Shown piece after piece: positions 9,470 through 17,279 of a stretch of 64,000 bases of DNA. Below the pieces are notes generated by a model, which was not told the DNA's origin, did no database searches, and saw only the letters and a list, made by a program, of their open reading frames with translations. Position numbers and translations under genes: made by a program. Within the stretch, counting starts at the first letter, position 1. The number at the start of each line of letters is the position of its first letter. Source of the DNA: Curtobacterium sp. VKM Ac-1393 (GTDB taxonomy: Bacteria; Actinomycetota; Actinomycetes; Actinomycetales; Microbacteriaceae); NCBI RefSeq assembly GCF_015350995.1, contig NZ_JADKRW010000002.1, forward strand, positions 372,001-436,000, written 5' to 3'.

Positions 9470-9501
9470 ACCACCGCTCACCATCCAGGAAGGAACACGA
9501 A

Positions 9502-10143
9502 TTGGCGCTCGACACCGCATGGGCCATCGACTGGGTCCGTCGCACCGCTGCGACGATCGACGAACACCGGGCCGAGCTCGTCACGCTCGACCGGGAGATC
9601 GGCGACGGCGACCACGGTGAGAACCTCGACCGCGGCTTCCGTGCCGTGCTCGAGGCCGTCGACAGCGGCTCCTTCGACACACCCGGTGCCGTCCTGAAGG
9701 CGGTCGCGACGAAGCTCATCTCGACCGTCGGTGGTGCCGCCGGCCCGCTGTTCGGCACCGCGTACCTGAAGGCCGCCCAGGCGGCCGGTGACGCTGCCGA
9801 GTTCGACGCCGACACGCTCGTCGCCGTGCTCGCAGCAGCTCGCGACGGAGTCGTGTCCCGCGGCAAGGCCGCCGTCGGCGACAAGACGATGGTGGACGCC
9901 TGGACGCCCGCCGTCGATGCCGCCACGGCAGCCGCAGCAGCCGGTGACGCCCCGGCAGCGGTGCTCGCCGCCGCGGCCGACGCCGCCGCCGCGGGCGCCG
10001 CGGCCACCGAACCGCTCGTCGCCCACAAGGGTCGCGCGAGCTACCTCGGCGAACGCGCCGTCGGGCACCGTGACCCGGGTGCACAGTCGACCGCGTACAT
10101 CCTGCGCGCCGCAGTCGACGCGACGACGGGCGCCGCGGCGTGA
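9502..10143 (+). CDS. dhaL: Dihydroxyacetone kinase, ADP-binding subunit DhaL
   Basis: Carries the tightly bound ADP that is rephosphorylated by DhaM and passes phosphate to the substrate on DhaK. The 213-residue helical-barrel protein has LDREIGDGDHGENLDRGF, whose Asp residues bind Mg-ADP, and TVGGAAGPLFGTAYLKA. The start is TTG with an AAGGAA ribosome site seven bases before it. Its stop overlaps the GTG of dhaM by four bases (GTGA). Confidence 0.95.
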   Translation: MALDTAWAIDWVRRTAATIDEHRAELVTLDREIGDGDHGENLDRGFRAVLEAVDSGSFDTPGAVLKAVATKLISTVGGAAGPLFGTAYLKAAQAAGDAAEFDADTLVAVLAAARDGVVSRGKAAVGDKTMVDAWTPAVDAATAAAAAGDAPAAVLAAAADAAAAGAAATEPLVAHKGRASYLGERAVGHRDPGAQSTAYILRAAVDATTGAAA

Positions 10144-10862
10144 CCGTCGGCATCCTGATCGTCTCGCACAGCGCGGCGATCGCCTCCGGCACGGTCGAGC
10201 TCGCCCGGCAGATGGCGGCCGACGTGCCGCTCGTCGCCGCAGGCGGGACCGACGACGGCGGCATCGGGACCTCGTTCGAGGCGATCACCGCGGGCATCGA
10301 GGAACTCTCGGACGCCGACGCGGTCGTCGTCCTGTGCGACCTCGGTTCGGCGTACCTGACGACCGACACGGCGCTCGACTTCCTCGACGACGACGTCCGC
10401 GCCCGCGTGCACGTCTCGCAGGCACCCCTCGTCGAGGGCGCGGTCGCCGCGGCCGTCGCGGCCCAGACGGGTGGTGACGCGGGGGCAGTGCTCGCGGCTG
10501 CGGCGTCCGCCGCAGGGTCCGCGGACGACGCGAGCCGTGCCTCCCGTCCGTCTGGTGACCAGCCGGGAGGCCCGGTGCCGGGTGCCGGGGCCGCCAGCGT
10601 CGACGCGGTGGCCGCGTCCGAGAGCGTCGAACTGGTGAACGAGACCGGCCTGCACGCCCGCCCCGCGGCGGAGTTCGTCAAGACGGCGGCCAAGTACGAC
10701 GCAGCGGTGCACGTGAACGGCGTGGACGCGAAGAGCCTGCTGGCGATCATGGCGCTCGCGCTGCCGAAGGGTGCGACCGTCTCGATCGAGGCGACGGGCG
10801 CCGACGCGCAGGCAGCGGTGGATGCGCTGGTCGAGCTGGTGCGGAGTGGCTTCGGCGAGTAG
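10140..10862 (+). CDS. dhaM: DhaM phosphotransferase: EIIA(Man)-like domain fused to HPr
   Basis: Relays phosphate from the PTS to DhaL. Residues 1-125 form a mannose-type EIIA domain with active His10 in ILIVSHSAAIASG. Residues 160-240 form an HPr domain with active His172 in NETGLHARPAAEF. E. coli DhaM carries a further enzyme I-like part that is absent here, so general enzyme I must feed the HPr domain. The interdomain linker (about 130-155) is encoded by a CGGGAGGC palindrome in frame, giving Ser/Pro/Gly-rich sequence. The gene is coupled to dhaL and ends convergent with a TetR gene. Confidence 0.93.
   Translation: MTVGILIVSHSAAIASGTVELARQMAADVPLVAAGGTDDGGIGTSFEAITAGIEELSDADAVVVLCDLGSAYLTTDTALDFLDDDVRARVHVSQAPLVEGAVAAAVAAQTGGDAGAVLAAAASAAGSADDASRASRPSGDQPGGPVPGAGAASVDAVAASESVELVNETGLHARPAAEFVKTAAKYDAAVHVNGVDAKSLLAIMALALPKGATVSIEATGADAQAAVDALVELVRSGFGE
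10534..10580. repeat. CGGGAGGC palindrome A2 inside dhaM
   Basis: GCCTCCCG (10539-10546) and CGGGAGGC (10564-10571) form inverted arms around a second small palindrome CTGGTGACCAG. The repeat is translated as the flexible linker between the EIIA and HPr domains. Confidence 0.75.
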
Positions 10863-10886
10863 GCGTCCCAGCTCGTCGTCCCGTGC

Positions 10887-11495
10887 TCAGCGGATGGACA
10901 CCGTGCCGGCCAGGTCGAGGTCCGACGGGCCGCCGGTGACGCCCGCGTCAGCGAGGAGCGTGGCGCCGAAGACGGCGCTCCAGAACGTGCGGGCGTCACG
11001 GTCGACGCCGCTCGTGCTCGCCCAGCCGTGCTCCGCGACGATCCGTTCGAGGTAGCGCTCCGACTGCCGGAACAGGACCGCGAGCAGGAGTCGCACACGC
11101 GCTCGTCGTGCGTCGTCATCGCCCGCGGCGGCCAGCGCGCGCACGACGAGCAGCGTCGACGGCATCGCGAGCGCGGTGCGCGCGAGGACCTGGCGGAACG
11201 CGTCCGCGGACCCGGCGCGCCGACCGGCGGCCTGCAGGCGCGAGGTGTCGCGGAGGAAGAGCGCGAAGGCGGCGTCGAGGACGAGGCGGTCCTTCGAGCC
11301 GAAGTGGTGGGTGACCTGGTTCGGATAGACGCCGGCCGCACGGGCGATCTGGCTGACGGTGACGGCGTGGCGTGCTGTGCGCACTCCGCCGGGGTCACCG
11401 GCCGCCCCCGCGCTGAGGATCCCGGCGGTCGCGGCGAGGATCCTCGACCGGGTCGCTGCGCCGCGGGTCGTCCCGGTGCCGTCGGTGGTTGCCAT
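10887..11495 (-). CDS. TetR-family transcriptional regulator
   Basis: The 202-residue protein begins with a typical TetR helix-turn-helix (VTVSQIARAAGVYPNQVTHHFGSKDRL, near 50-75). An all-helical ligand-binding region with SERYLERIVAEHGW follows. The ATG at 11495 is preferred to upstream starts because the longer version would cover the operator region. It diverges from a ketosynthase gene, and the 55-bp gap holds two palindromes 21 bp apart that suit binding of two dimers on one face. Autorepression plus control of the ketosynthase is the likely logic; the ligand is unknown. Confidence 0.9.
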   Translation of the reverse strand: MATTDGTGTTRGAATRSRILAATAGILSAGAAGDPGGVRTARHAVTVSQIARAAGVYPNQVTHHFGSKDRLVLDAAFALFLRDTSRLQAAGRRAGSADAFRQVLARTALAMPSTLLVVRALAAAGDDDARRARVRLLLAVLFRQSERYLERIVAEHGWASTSGVDRDARTFWSAVFGATLLADAGVTGGPSDLDLAGTVSIR

Positions 11496-11502
11496 CTCCG
11501 AA

Positions 11503-11539
11503 TTGTACGTGGTACAACTCCACTTGTTCAACGTACAAG
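11503..11539. promoter_or_regulatory. Two TetR-operator-like palindromes
   Basis: TTGTAC-GTG-GTACAA (11503-11517) is a perfect palindrome. CTTGTTC-AAC-GTACAAG (11523-11539) is a near-perfect second copy with one mismatch. Their centres are 21 bp apart, two helical turns. They fill the gap between the divergent TetR and ketosynthase starts and would cover both promoters. Confidence 0.8.
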
Positions 11540-11550
11540 AAGGAGCACTC

Positions 11551-12777
11551 GTGGACATCTCCATCACCGGCTACGGCGCCGTCTCTCCGTTCGGCCACGG
11601 TGTCGCGCCGCTGTGGGACGCCCTGGTGGCCGGGCGCTCCGGCGTGCACGAACTGCACCGAGACGGACCGCTCTGGGAGCAGGTGCCGATCATGGTCGGC
11701 GCCGACGCAGCACTCGACGCCGAGTCCGCGCTCGGACGGGTCCGGGCGAACCGGCTCGATCGCAGCCAGCAACTCGCGCTCGTCGCGGCGGCCGAGGCTT
11801 GGGCCGACGCCGGCGCACCGGCCGTCGAGGGCGACCGGCTCGCAGTGGTCGTCGGCACGGGCGTCGGGGGAGTGGAGACCCTGCTCGACGCACACGACGT
11901 GCTCGCGACCTCGGGCGCACGACGCGTGTCGCCCCGGACCGTCCCGATGCTCATGGCCAACGGGGCCGCTGCGCAGATCAGCATCGCGTACGGCGCGCGA
12001 GCGGGCGCCTACACGACCGTCTCAGCGTGCGCATCCGGTGCCGAGGCGATCGCGGTGGCAGCGAGGCTGATCGTCACGGGTGAAGCGGACGTCGTGATCG
12101 CCGGCGGGACCGAGGCCGCGGTGACGCCGGTGACGATGGCCTCGTTCGCGCAGTCGCAGGCACTCGCGAAGCCCGACGGCGACGACCCCACCACCCTGTC
12201 GCGGCCGTTCGACGCTGCACGTCGCGGATTCGTGCTCGGTGAGGGCGCCGGGTTCGTCGTCCTCGAGCGGGCGACGCACGCCGCGGCCCGGGCGCAGCGG
12301 TCGCACGGCACCCTGGCCGGGTGGGGCATCACCTCGGACGCGTTCCACATCACCGCCCCGCTCGGGGACGGCAGCGAACAGGAGCGCGCCATGACGGCCG
12401 CGATCCGGATGGCCGGGCTCACCGGAACGGACATCGACCACGTGAACGCGCACGCCACCGGGACCCCGGTCGGGGACGTCGGTGAAGCTGCGGCCATCGC
12501 CCGCGCCGTGGGGACCGGTGCGATCGTGACCGCGCCGAAGAGCGCGATCGGGCACATGTTCGGTGCGGCCGGGGCGGTCGAGACGATCCTGACGCTTCGG
12601 GCGCTCGAGACAGGGGTCGTGCCGCCGACGCTGAACCTGCAGCAGCTCGACCCGGCGATCGACCTGGACGTGGTGGCGGGGACGGCCCGGACGGCGACGA
12701 TGCGGGCTGCGCTCAACAACTCATTCGGGTTCGGTGGACAGAACGCATCGTTGGTGTTCACGACGGCCGGCCACTGA
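11551..12777 (+). CDS. Beta-ketoacyl-ACP synthase II-like (KAS) enzyme
   Basis: Claisen-condensing enzyme of the FabF type, 408 residues from the GTG at 11551 with AGAAGGAG before it. The catalytic triad is Cys160 (TTVSACASGAEA), His301 (VNAHATGTPVGD) and His335 (APKSAIGHMFGAAG). The gatekeeper-region NNSFGFGGQNASLVF is near the C-terminus. The gene is alone, with no neighbouring acyl carrier protein or reductase, and sits under apparent TetR control. It is therefore more likely an inducible accessory KAS that adjusts fatty acids or condenses an unusual acyl chain than the housekeeping FabF. Confidence 0.9.
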   Translation: MDISITGYGAVSPFGHGVAPLWDALVAGRSGVHELHRDGPLWEQVPIMVGADAALDAESALGRVRANRLDRSQQLALVAAAEAWADAGAPAVEGDRLAVVVGTGVGGVETLLDAHDVLATSGARRVSPRTVPMLMANGAAAQISIAYGARAGAYTTVSACASGAEAIAVAARLIVTGEADVVIAGGTEAAVTPVTMASFAQSQALAKPDGDDPTTLSRPFDAARRGFVLGEGAGFVVLERATHAAARAQRSHGTLAGWGITSDAFHITAPLGDGSEQERAMTAAIRMAGLTGTDIDHVNAHATGTPVGDVGEAAAIARAVGTGAIVTAPKSAIGHMFGAAGAVETILTLRALETGVVPPTLNLQQLDPAIDLDVVAGTARTATMRAALNNSFGFGGQNASLVFTTAGH

Positions 12778-12800
12778 GCCCGCCGCGAGCGGGAGCTCCG

Positions 12801-13247
12801 TCAGCGGATCAGGCCACGCCGCCGCCAGCCGGACCGCTCCAGCAGGGCCCGGAGCGGCGCTTTGAGTTCCTCTTGCCGGAACCGGTGCGGCGCCGCGGCA
12901 CTGCCGGTTCGACGTTTGCGCTCGGCCCGGCGCACCAGCGCGACGATGAGGGTCAACAGGTTCACGTTGTAGTTGCGGCTGTACCCGCGGTACGCACGGA
13001 ACGCACCGTTGTTGTAGCCGGCGTCGCGCTCTGAGCAGCGGAACGTCCCCGTCGACGGATCGAGGGTGACGACGTAGCGGAAGTTCACCGATGCACCGCC
13101 GTCACCGAGCGATCCGGCGAGCGCCGGGTCGTCGAAGTTCCAGCGCCCCGTGATGGTCGTGCCCTCGACCGCGTAGACGTACGGCGCCCCCGGAACGTTG
13201 AGGGCGGTGACCCGCGGCATCAGCTCGTGGACAGGCGTCACGGACAT
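12801..13247 (-). CDS. Hypothetical protein, 148 aa
   Basis: No family recognised. The protein starts at the ATG at 13247, which has GAGGGGGAA before it. The first two thirds look like a compact beta-rich domain (YVYAVEGTTITGRWNFDDPAL, FRYVVTLDPSTGTFRCSERD). A Tyr/Asn-rich piece (GYSRNYNVN) and a basic C-terminus (KRRTG, RRRGLIR) follow. There is no signal peptide and only one weakly hydrophobic stretch (NLLTLIVALV). It is convergent with the ketosynthase and stands alone. Confidence 0.65.
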   Translation of the reverse strand: MSVTPVHELMPRVTALNVPGAPYVYAVEGTTITGRWNFDDPALAGSLGDGGASVNFRYVVTLDPSTGTFRCSERDAGYNNGAFRAYRGYSRNYNVNLLTLIVALVRRAERKRRTGSAAAPHRFRQEELKAPLRALLERSGWRRRGLIR

Positions 13248-13349
13248 GGTTCCCCCTCGGCGGCACCGGCGGTCGGTGGCACGGTCCAAGAGTGGCGCGG
13301 AACCCTCCTCCCGCGCAATCACCCGGCGGCGACGAACGACTCGTCGTGT

Positions 13350-14201
13350 TCACCCGGGCGTGAGTGACGGGTCCGCGCCGAGTGCTTGCAGGCCGGTGAC
13401 GCGGAGCAGGTCGAGCTTGGCGGCAGCCTCGGTGCCGGGGACAGCCGTGTAGACGACGATCCGGAGGTCGCCGCCGGGCACGGTCAACACGTCGCAGTCG
13501 ATCTCGATCGGGCCGACGGGGGTGTGCACCTGCTTGCGGCTCGCCCGGTGCTCGGCGATCCGTCCGGTGTCCCAGCGACGTTCGAACTCGGGGGACTCCC
13601 GGCGCAGTCGTGCGACCAGATCGGCCAGGTCGCGGTCGGCGGGGTAGCGTCCGGACGCCTGTCGGAGGTCGGCCGCGAGGTCGCTCGAGAACTCCTCCTG
13701 GTGCTCATCGTCCCACTCGACGCCGTCGTGCGCGTGCATGAAGTGCCGCCACACCAGGTTGCGCTCGATCCCGACAGCCCGCGAGGGATCACCGTTCAGC
13801 GCGGCCCAGAGGTCGTTCCACAGGACGATGTCGTGCGTGGCCGTGAACACCGCGATCGGGACGTCACCCAGTCGGTCGACGAGCCGCTGCACGCCGGGCG
13901 TGATGTGGCGCGGGACGACCTGGCGGGACGGCGGAGCGACACCGGCGACCCGGAACAGGTGGTCGCGTTCCTCGCCGCTGAGTCGCAGCGCCGTGGCGAG
14001 CGAGGCGAGCAGTTGCGGCGACGGGTTCGTCGCGCGGCCCTGCTCGAGTCGGACGACGTAGTCGACGCTCACCTGCGCGAGCGCTGCGAGCTCCTCGCGG
14101 CGGAGGCCCGGCGTGCGCCGGCCCGGGCCGGCCGGCAGGCCGACCTCTTCGGGACGGACGCGGTCCCGCCAGGAACGCAACACACTCGCGAACTCGCTCA
14201 T
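13350..14201 (-). CDS. XRE-type regulator with MmyB-like ligand domain
   Basis: An N-terminal helix-turn-helix (RREELAALAQVSVDYVVRLEQGRATNPS, near 33-62) is followed by a MmyB-like domain resembling a PAS fold (TATHDIVLWNDLWAALNGDPS and following). This architecture is common in actinobacteria, usually divergent from a dehydrogenase that it regulates. That is the case here, with an SDR starting about 100 bp away. ATG codons at 14201 and 14210 are both possible; the inner one is given. Confidence 0.88.
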   Translation of the reverse strand: MSEFASVLRSWRDRVRPEEVGLPAGPGRRTPGLRREELAALAQVSVDYVVRLEQGRATNPSPQLLASLATALRLSGEERDHLFRVAGVAPPSRQVVPRHITPGVQRLVDRLGDVPIAVFTATHDIVLWNDLWAALNGDPSRAVGIERNLVWRHFMHAHDGVEWDDEHQEEFSSDLAADLRQASGRYPADRDLADLVARLRRESPEFERRWDTGRIAEHRASRKQVHTPVGPIEIDCDVLTVPGGDLRIVVYTAVPGTEAAAKLDLLRVTGLQALGADPSLTPG

Positions 14202-14220
14202 GCCCACCATCCTGGCCCCG

Positions 14221-14250
14221 CGCCTCCCGTCCGTCCTGGTACTGCCGGTC
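14221..14250. repeat. CGGGAGGC half-element A3
   Basis: CGCCTCCCGTCCGTC followed by a short imperfect inverted tail, in the regulator/SDR gap. Only one arm of the family palindrome is clear. Confidence 0.5.
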
Positions 14251-14303
14251 CCACCGTCGCACGGTGCCTGGGGGAGTCAGCCGCTCGGGCGGAGAGTGGG
14301 GGC

Positions 14304-14984
14304 ATGACAACGACACTCATCACCGGAGCCAACCGCAGCCTCGGACTCGAGACCGTCCGCCGCTTGATCGACGCGGGCCACACCGTGTACGCCGGCATGC
14401 GCGATCCCGCCACGGGCGACGAGGCACGAGCCCTCGGTGCCCACGTCGTCCAGCTCGACGTGACCGACCAGGACAGCATCGACGCTGCCACCGCGACGAT
14501 CCCGCAACTCGACGTCCTCGTGAACAACGCCGGCATCCTCGGGACGTCGTTCGGGGTCGACGACCTCGACGCGAGCGCGATGGCCACCGTGCTCGACACC
14601 AACGTGACCGGCATCGTGCGGGTCACGCAGGCCGCTCTGCAGCTCCTGCGCCGGTCCGCTGCACCGGTCATCGTCAACGTCGCCTCGGGCGTCGGCTTCA
14701 CGCGGTGGCTGACGACACCGGGCCACGACGAGTACCCCGTGCCGGCCGTGCCGTACGCGGCGTCGAAGGCGGCCGTGATCGCGATGACCGTGCAGTACGC
14801 GAAGAACCTGCCGGAGTTCCGAGTCAACGCCAGCGACCCCGGGTACACCGCCACGGAGTTCAACGGGTTCGGCGGGCACCAGACGATCACCGAGGGCACG
14901 GACGCGACCGTCGCACTCGCCACCATCGGGACGGACGGGCCGACGGGGGAGTTCCACAACCGGGACGGCCGCATCGAGTACTGA
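14304..14984 (+). CDS. Short-chain dehydrogenase/reductase
   Basis: NAD(P)-dependent SDR of 226 residues. It has the glycine-rich cofactor motif TGANRSLG (about 6-13), DVTD, VNNAG, and the catalytic Tyr-x-x-x-Lys in PYAASKAAV, with the usual Ser in NVASG before it. The ATG at 14304 follows GGAGAGTGGGGG. Substrate is unknown. It is divergent from the XRE/MmyB regulator and probably controlled by it. Confidence 0.9.
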   Translation: MTTTLITGANRSLGLETVRRLIDAGHTVYAGMRDPATGDEARALGAHVVQLDVTDQDSIDAATATIPQLDVLVNNAGILGTSFGVDDLDASAMATVLDTNVTGIVRVTQAALQLLRRSAAPVIVNVASGVGFTRWLTTPGHDEYPVPAVPYAASKAAVIAMTVQYAKNLPEFRVNASDPGYTATEFNGFGGHQTITEGTDATVALATIGTDGPTGEFHNRDGRIEY

Positions 14985-15005
14985 GGTGCGCGCGGGCGCG
15001 CTTCC

Positions 15006-15042
15006 GTTCCCGTTCCGGTTCCGGTTCCGGTTCCGGTTCCGG
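15006..15042. repeat. GGTTCC hexanucleotide tract
   Basis: Four exact GGTTCC units (15017-15040) preceded by degenerate GTTCC units, just after the SDR stop. It looks like a slippage-prone microsatellite in non-coding DNA. Confidence 0.8.
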
Positions 15043-15050
15043 GGCACCGT

Positions 15051-15107
15051 CGAGTGAGCAGAGGACGTCGGGTCGGGTGCTCCCACTCGACGTCTTCTGC
15101 TCACTCG
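15051..15107. repeat. GAGCAGA-type palindrome B1
   Basis: CGAGTGAGCAGAGGACGTCG (15051-15070) pairs with 15088-15107 with one G:T mismatch. It lies between the convergent SDR and GNAT genes, where it can act as a shared terminator. Two related copies occur at 17.0-17.3 kb. Confidence 0.85.
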
Positions 15108-15128
15108 CCGCACGACACCAGCGCTCCG

Positions 15129-15578
15129 TCAGTCGTGCACGTCAGCGCCGAACCCCGGGCCGGGCCGCATCATCCAGCCGTCGGCGTCGGGGAGCGGGCG
15201 GAAACCGAACCGTTCGTAGAGCCCGTGGGCATCCGCGGTGAAGAGCGCGAACCGCTTCAGGCCGAGCGGCTCGATCGCCTCGGTCACGCCTCGCACGAGG
15301 GCGACGCCCACCCCACGGCCACGGGCCTCCGGATCGACGAAGACGTCGGCCAGCCAGCCGAACGTCACCCCGTCGGTGATGACCCGGGCGTACCCGAGCT
15401 GCTGACCCGTGTCCTCGTCGTAGACGCCGAAGTTGCGGGACCCGGCGATGATCGCCTGTTGGGTGGCGAGGTCACGGCCCCGTGCCCAGTACGACTCCTC
15501 GCTCAGCCAGCGGTGCACACGGGCGACATCGAGGTCGTCGGGATCGGCGGAGAAGCGCAGTGGGCTCGGTTCGTTCAC
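15129..15578 (-). CDS. GNAT-family N-acetyltransferase
   Basis: Acetyl-CoA-dependent acyltransferase of 149 residues. The acetyl-CoA loop is in VDPEARGRGVGVALVRGV (motif A, R/Q-x-x-G-x-G/A form), preceded by WLADVFVD. It is followed by ARG/LYERFGFRPL-type C-terminal signature (HGLYERFGFRPLP). The start is taken as the GTG at 15578, giving MNEPSPLRFSADPD; the open frame upstream overlaps the next gene's coding sequence. Substrate is not evident. Confidence 0.88.
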   Translation of the reverse strand: MNEPSPLRFSADPDDLDVARVHRWLSEESYWARGRDLATQQAIIAGSRNFGVYDEDTGQQLGYARVITDGVTFGWLADVFVDPEARGRGVGVALVRGVTEAIEPLGLKRFALFTADAHGLYERFGFRPLPDADGWMMRPGPGFGADVHD

Positions 15579-15698
15579 GGCACCAGTGAACCGGTGGTCG
15601 CCACCCACGAGCAACGGCCAATGCGGCCTCGGTGGACAGCGCGTCGACCAGGATGCTCCTGTGGACGCAGACCGGACTCGATCTGGGACGATTGTGGG

Positions 15699-16730
15699 AT
15701 GCGCGCCGTCCAGTACGACCAGTTCGGATCCGTCCCCTCGATCGTCGACCTGCCTGACCCGGTGGCACCGGACCACGGCGTCGTCGTCCGGGTCGCCGCG
15801 ACCGGGGTGTGCCGCAGTGACTGGCACGCATGGAAGGGGCACGACGACTCGGTCCGCCTGCCGCACGTACCCGGGCACGAGTTCGCCGGCGTCGTGTCGT
15901 CCGTCGGGGCGTCCGTGACTCGGGTCTCGGTCGGTGACCGGGTGACCGCACCGTTCGTCTTCGCCTGTGGGACGTGCCCGCAGTGCCTCGACGGTGCCAC
16001 CCAGGTGTGCACCCGCCAGCAGCAGCCGGGGTTCACGCTGCCCGGGTCGTACGCCGACTCGGTGGTCGTGCCGCATGCCGATGTCAACGTGGTCGCGCTG
16101 CCCGACGCCGTCGGGTTCGCCGAGGCCGCCGCGCTCGGGTGCCGGTTCGGGACGGCGTACCACGCACTGCGCGCCCGAGGCAGGGTCGCACCAGGGGAGT
16201 GGGTGGTCGTGTTCGGGTGTGGCGGCGTCGGGCTGTCGACGATCATCGTCGCGGTGGCCGCGGGAGCCCGGGTGGTCGCGGTGGACGTCTCGCCGGCGGC
16301 ACTCGAACGGGCAGTCGCACTCGGCGCTCGCGCAGTCCCGATTGACGACGGGGCAGTCGCCGCCGTCCGCGCGATCACGGACGGCGGCGCACACGTCTCG
16401 ATCGATGCGTTCGGGAGCCGAGCGACCTCCGTCGCCGCGGTGGCTTCCCTGCGCCCGCGCGGTCGTCACGTGCAGGTCGGCCTGTTGCTCGACGACGAAG
16501 CCGCACCAGCGATCCCGATGGGGCGAGTCATCGCCGACGAACTCGAACTGCTCGGCAGCCACGGCATCTCCGTGGGGGAGTACGCCGCGATGCTCGCTGA
16601 CGTCGTGGACGGCAGGCTCCGGCCGCAGGAATCGATCGGACGTACCATCACCTTCGAGGATCTGCCGGAGGCCATCCTCGAGATGGATCAGCCCGCCACC
16701 TCTGCCGGGATGACGGTGGCGGTCGTCTGA
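15699..16730 (+). CDS. Zinc-dependent alcohol dehydrogenase family protein
   Basis: Medium-chain dehydrogenase of 343 residues. Catalytic zinc ligands are in TGVCRSDWHAWKGHD and PGHEFAG. The structural-zinc site is CGTCPQCLDGATQVC with four Cys. The Rossmann motif is VFGCGGVGLSTI. Substrate cannot be read from sequence. It is divergent from the GNAT gene. Confidence 0.92.
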   Translation: MRAVQYDQFGSVPSIVDLPDPVAPDHGVVVRVAATGVCRSDWHAWKGHDDSVRLPHVPGHEFAGVVSSVGASVTRVSVGDRVTAPFVFACGTCPQCLDGATQVCTRQQQPGFTLPGSYADSVVVPHADVNVVALPDAVGFAEAAALGCRFGTAYHALRARGRVAPGEWVVVFGCGGVGLSTIIVAVAAGARVVAVDVSPAALERAVALGARAVPIDDGAVAAVRAITDGGAHVSIDAFGSRATSVAAVASLRPRGRHVQVGLLLDDEAAPAIPMGRVIADELELLGSHGISVGEYAAMLADVVDGRLRPQESIGRTITFEDLPEAILEMDQPATSAGMTVAVV

Positions 16731-16739
16731 CCCGCGTGC

Positions 16740-16960
16740 TCAGCGCTTTGGTCGGTACACCAGCCCGAGCGCCCCGCCGCTGAACGCCGTGCAGCTGACG
16801 AGGTCCAGGTCGAGCTCGTCGGACAGGTCGGCGCAACGATGTCGCGCACCCAGGCCAACGAGTCAGGACTGCCACCGCGGAACATCCAGTCCGACTCGGC
16901 GCGGGGAGCCGCGACGAAGCCGTCCAACGACATCGACATCTTCAGCACGAGTTCACGCAC
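16740..16960 (-). pseudogene. Internally deleted dihydrofolate reductase-family gene
   Basis: The first 45 codons from the GTG at 16960 (MRELVLKMSMSLDGFVAAP, then ESDWMFRGGSPDSLAWVRD) are the N-terminus of a RibD_C/DHFR-like reductase. From about 16835 another frame encodes the family C-terminus (LSDELDLDLVSCTAFSGG, then ALGLVYRPKR and stop at 16740). About 110 central residues of a normal 185-residue protein are absent, and the junction also shifts frame, so no functional enzyme can result. Confidence 0.8.
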
Positions 16961-16984
16961 GGGGAGCCCCTGTCAGGACCTGCG

Positions 16985-17002
16985 TTGACATAATATGCAT
17001 TA
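16985..17002 (-). promoter_or_regulatory. A+T-rich relic promoter/operator of the DHFR-like pseudogene
   Basis: ATAATGCATATTAT on the minus strand stands out in G+C-rich DNA and contains a TATTAT -10-like box about 30 bases before the pseudogene start. It may be the remaining promoter or operator. The -35 region is weak. Confidence 0.35.
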
Positions 17003-17026
17003 TCGGCGCCCACTTCAGAACGCCCA

Positions 17027-17079
17027 GAGAGCAGAAAACGACGGGTCAAGTCTTGCCACTCGACGTTTTCTGCTCACTC
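17027..17079. repeat. GAGCAGA-type palindrome B2
   Basis: GAGAGCAGAAAACG (from 17027) and CGACGTTTTCTGCTCACTC (17061-17079) form an imperfect inverted repeat, beside the stop of the 51-residue acidic protein gene. Confidence 0.8.
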
Positions 17080-17091
17080 GATGGCAGACCG

Positions 17092-17247
17092 TCAGTCGGC
17101 GGGCTTCGTCGGCACGTCGTCGGCGTCGATCTCCAGCGCCGCCGGTTCGCCGCCCTGTTCCTCCAGGTTCTCCTGGTCGGTGTCGGGCTGCTCCGGCGTC
17201 TCGCTCTGGGTGGTCTCTTCGGCTGGGTCGGGCTGGCTGTAGCTCAT
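17092..17247 (-). CDS. Small acidic hypothetical protein, 51 aa
   Basis: A 51-codon frame from the ATG at 17247 to TGA at 17092. The product starts MSYSQPDPAEETTQSETPEQ and ends DVPTKPAD. It is strongly acidic, rich in Glu/Asp/Gln/Pro, without Cys or hydrophobic stretches, so probably disordered and cytosolic. It is bounded on both sides by GAGCAGA palindromes. Coding status is inferred from the sensible start-stop frame and strongly biased composition; no ribosome site is obvious and no family is recognised. Confidence 0.55.
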   Translation of the reverse strand: MSYSQPDPAEETTQSETPEQPDTDQENLEEQGGEPAALEIDADDVPTKPAD

Positions 17248-17279
17248 GCGCGGCACGGTACGCCACCGATGCCGATCGC

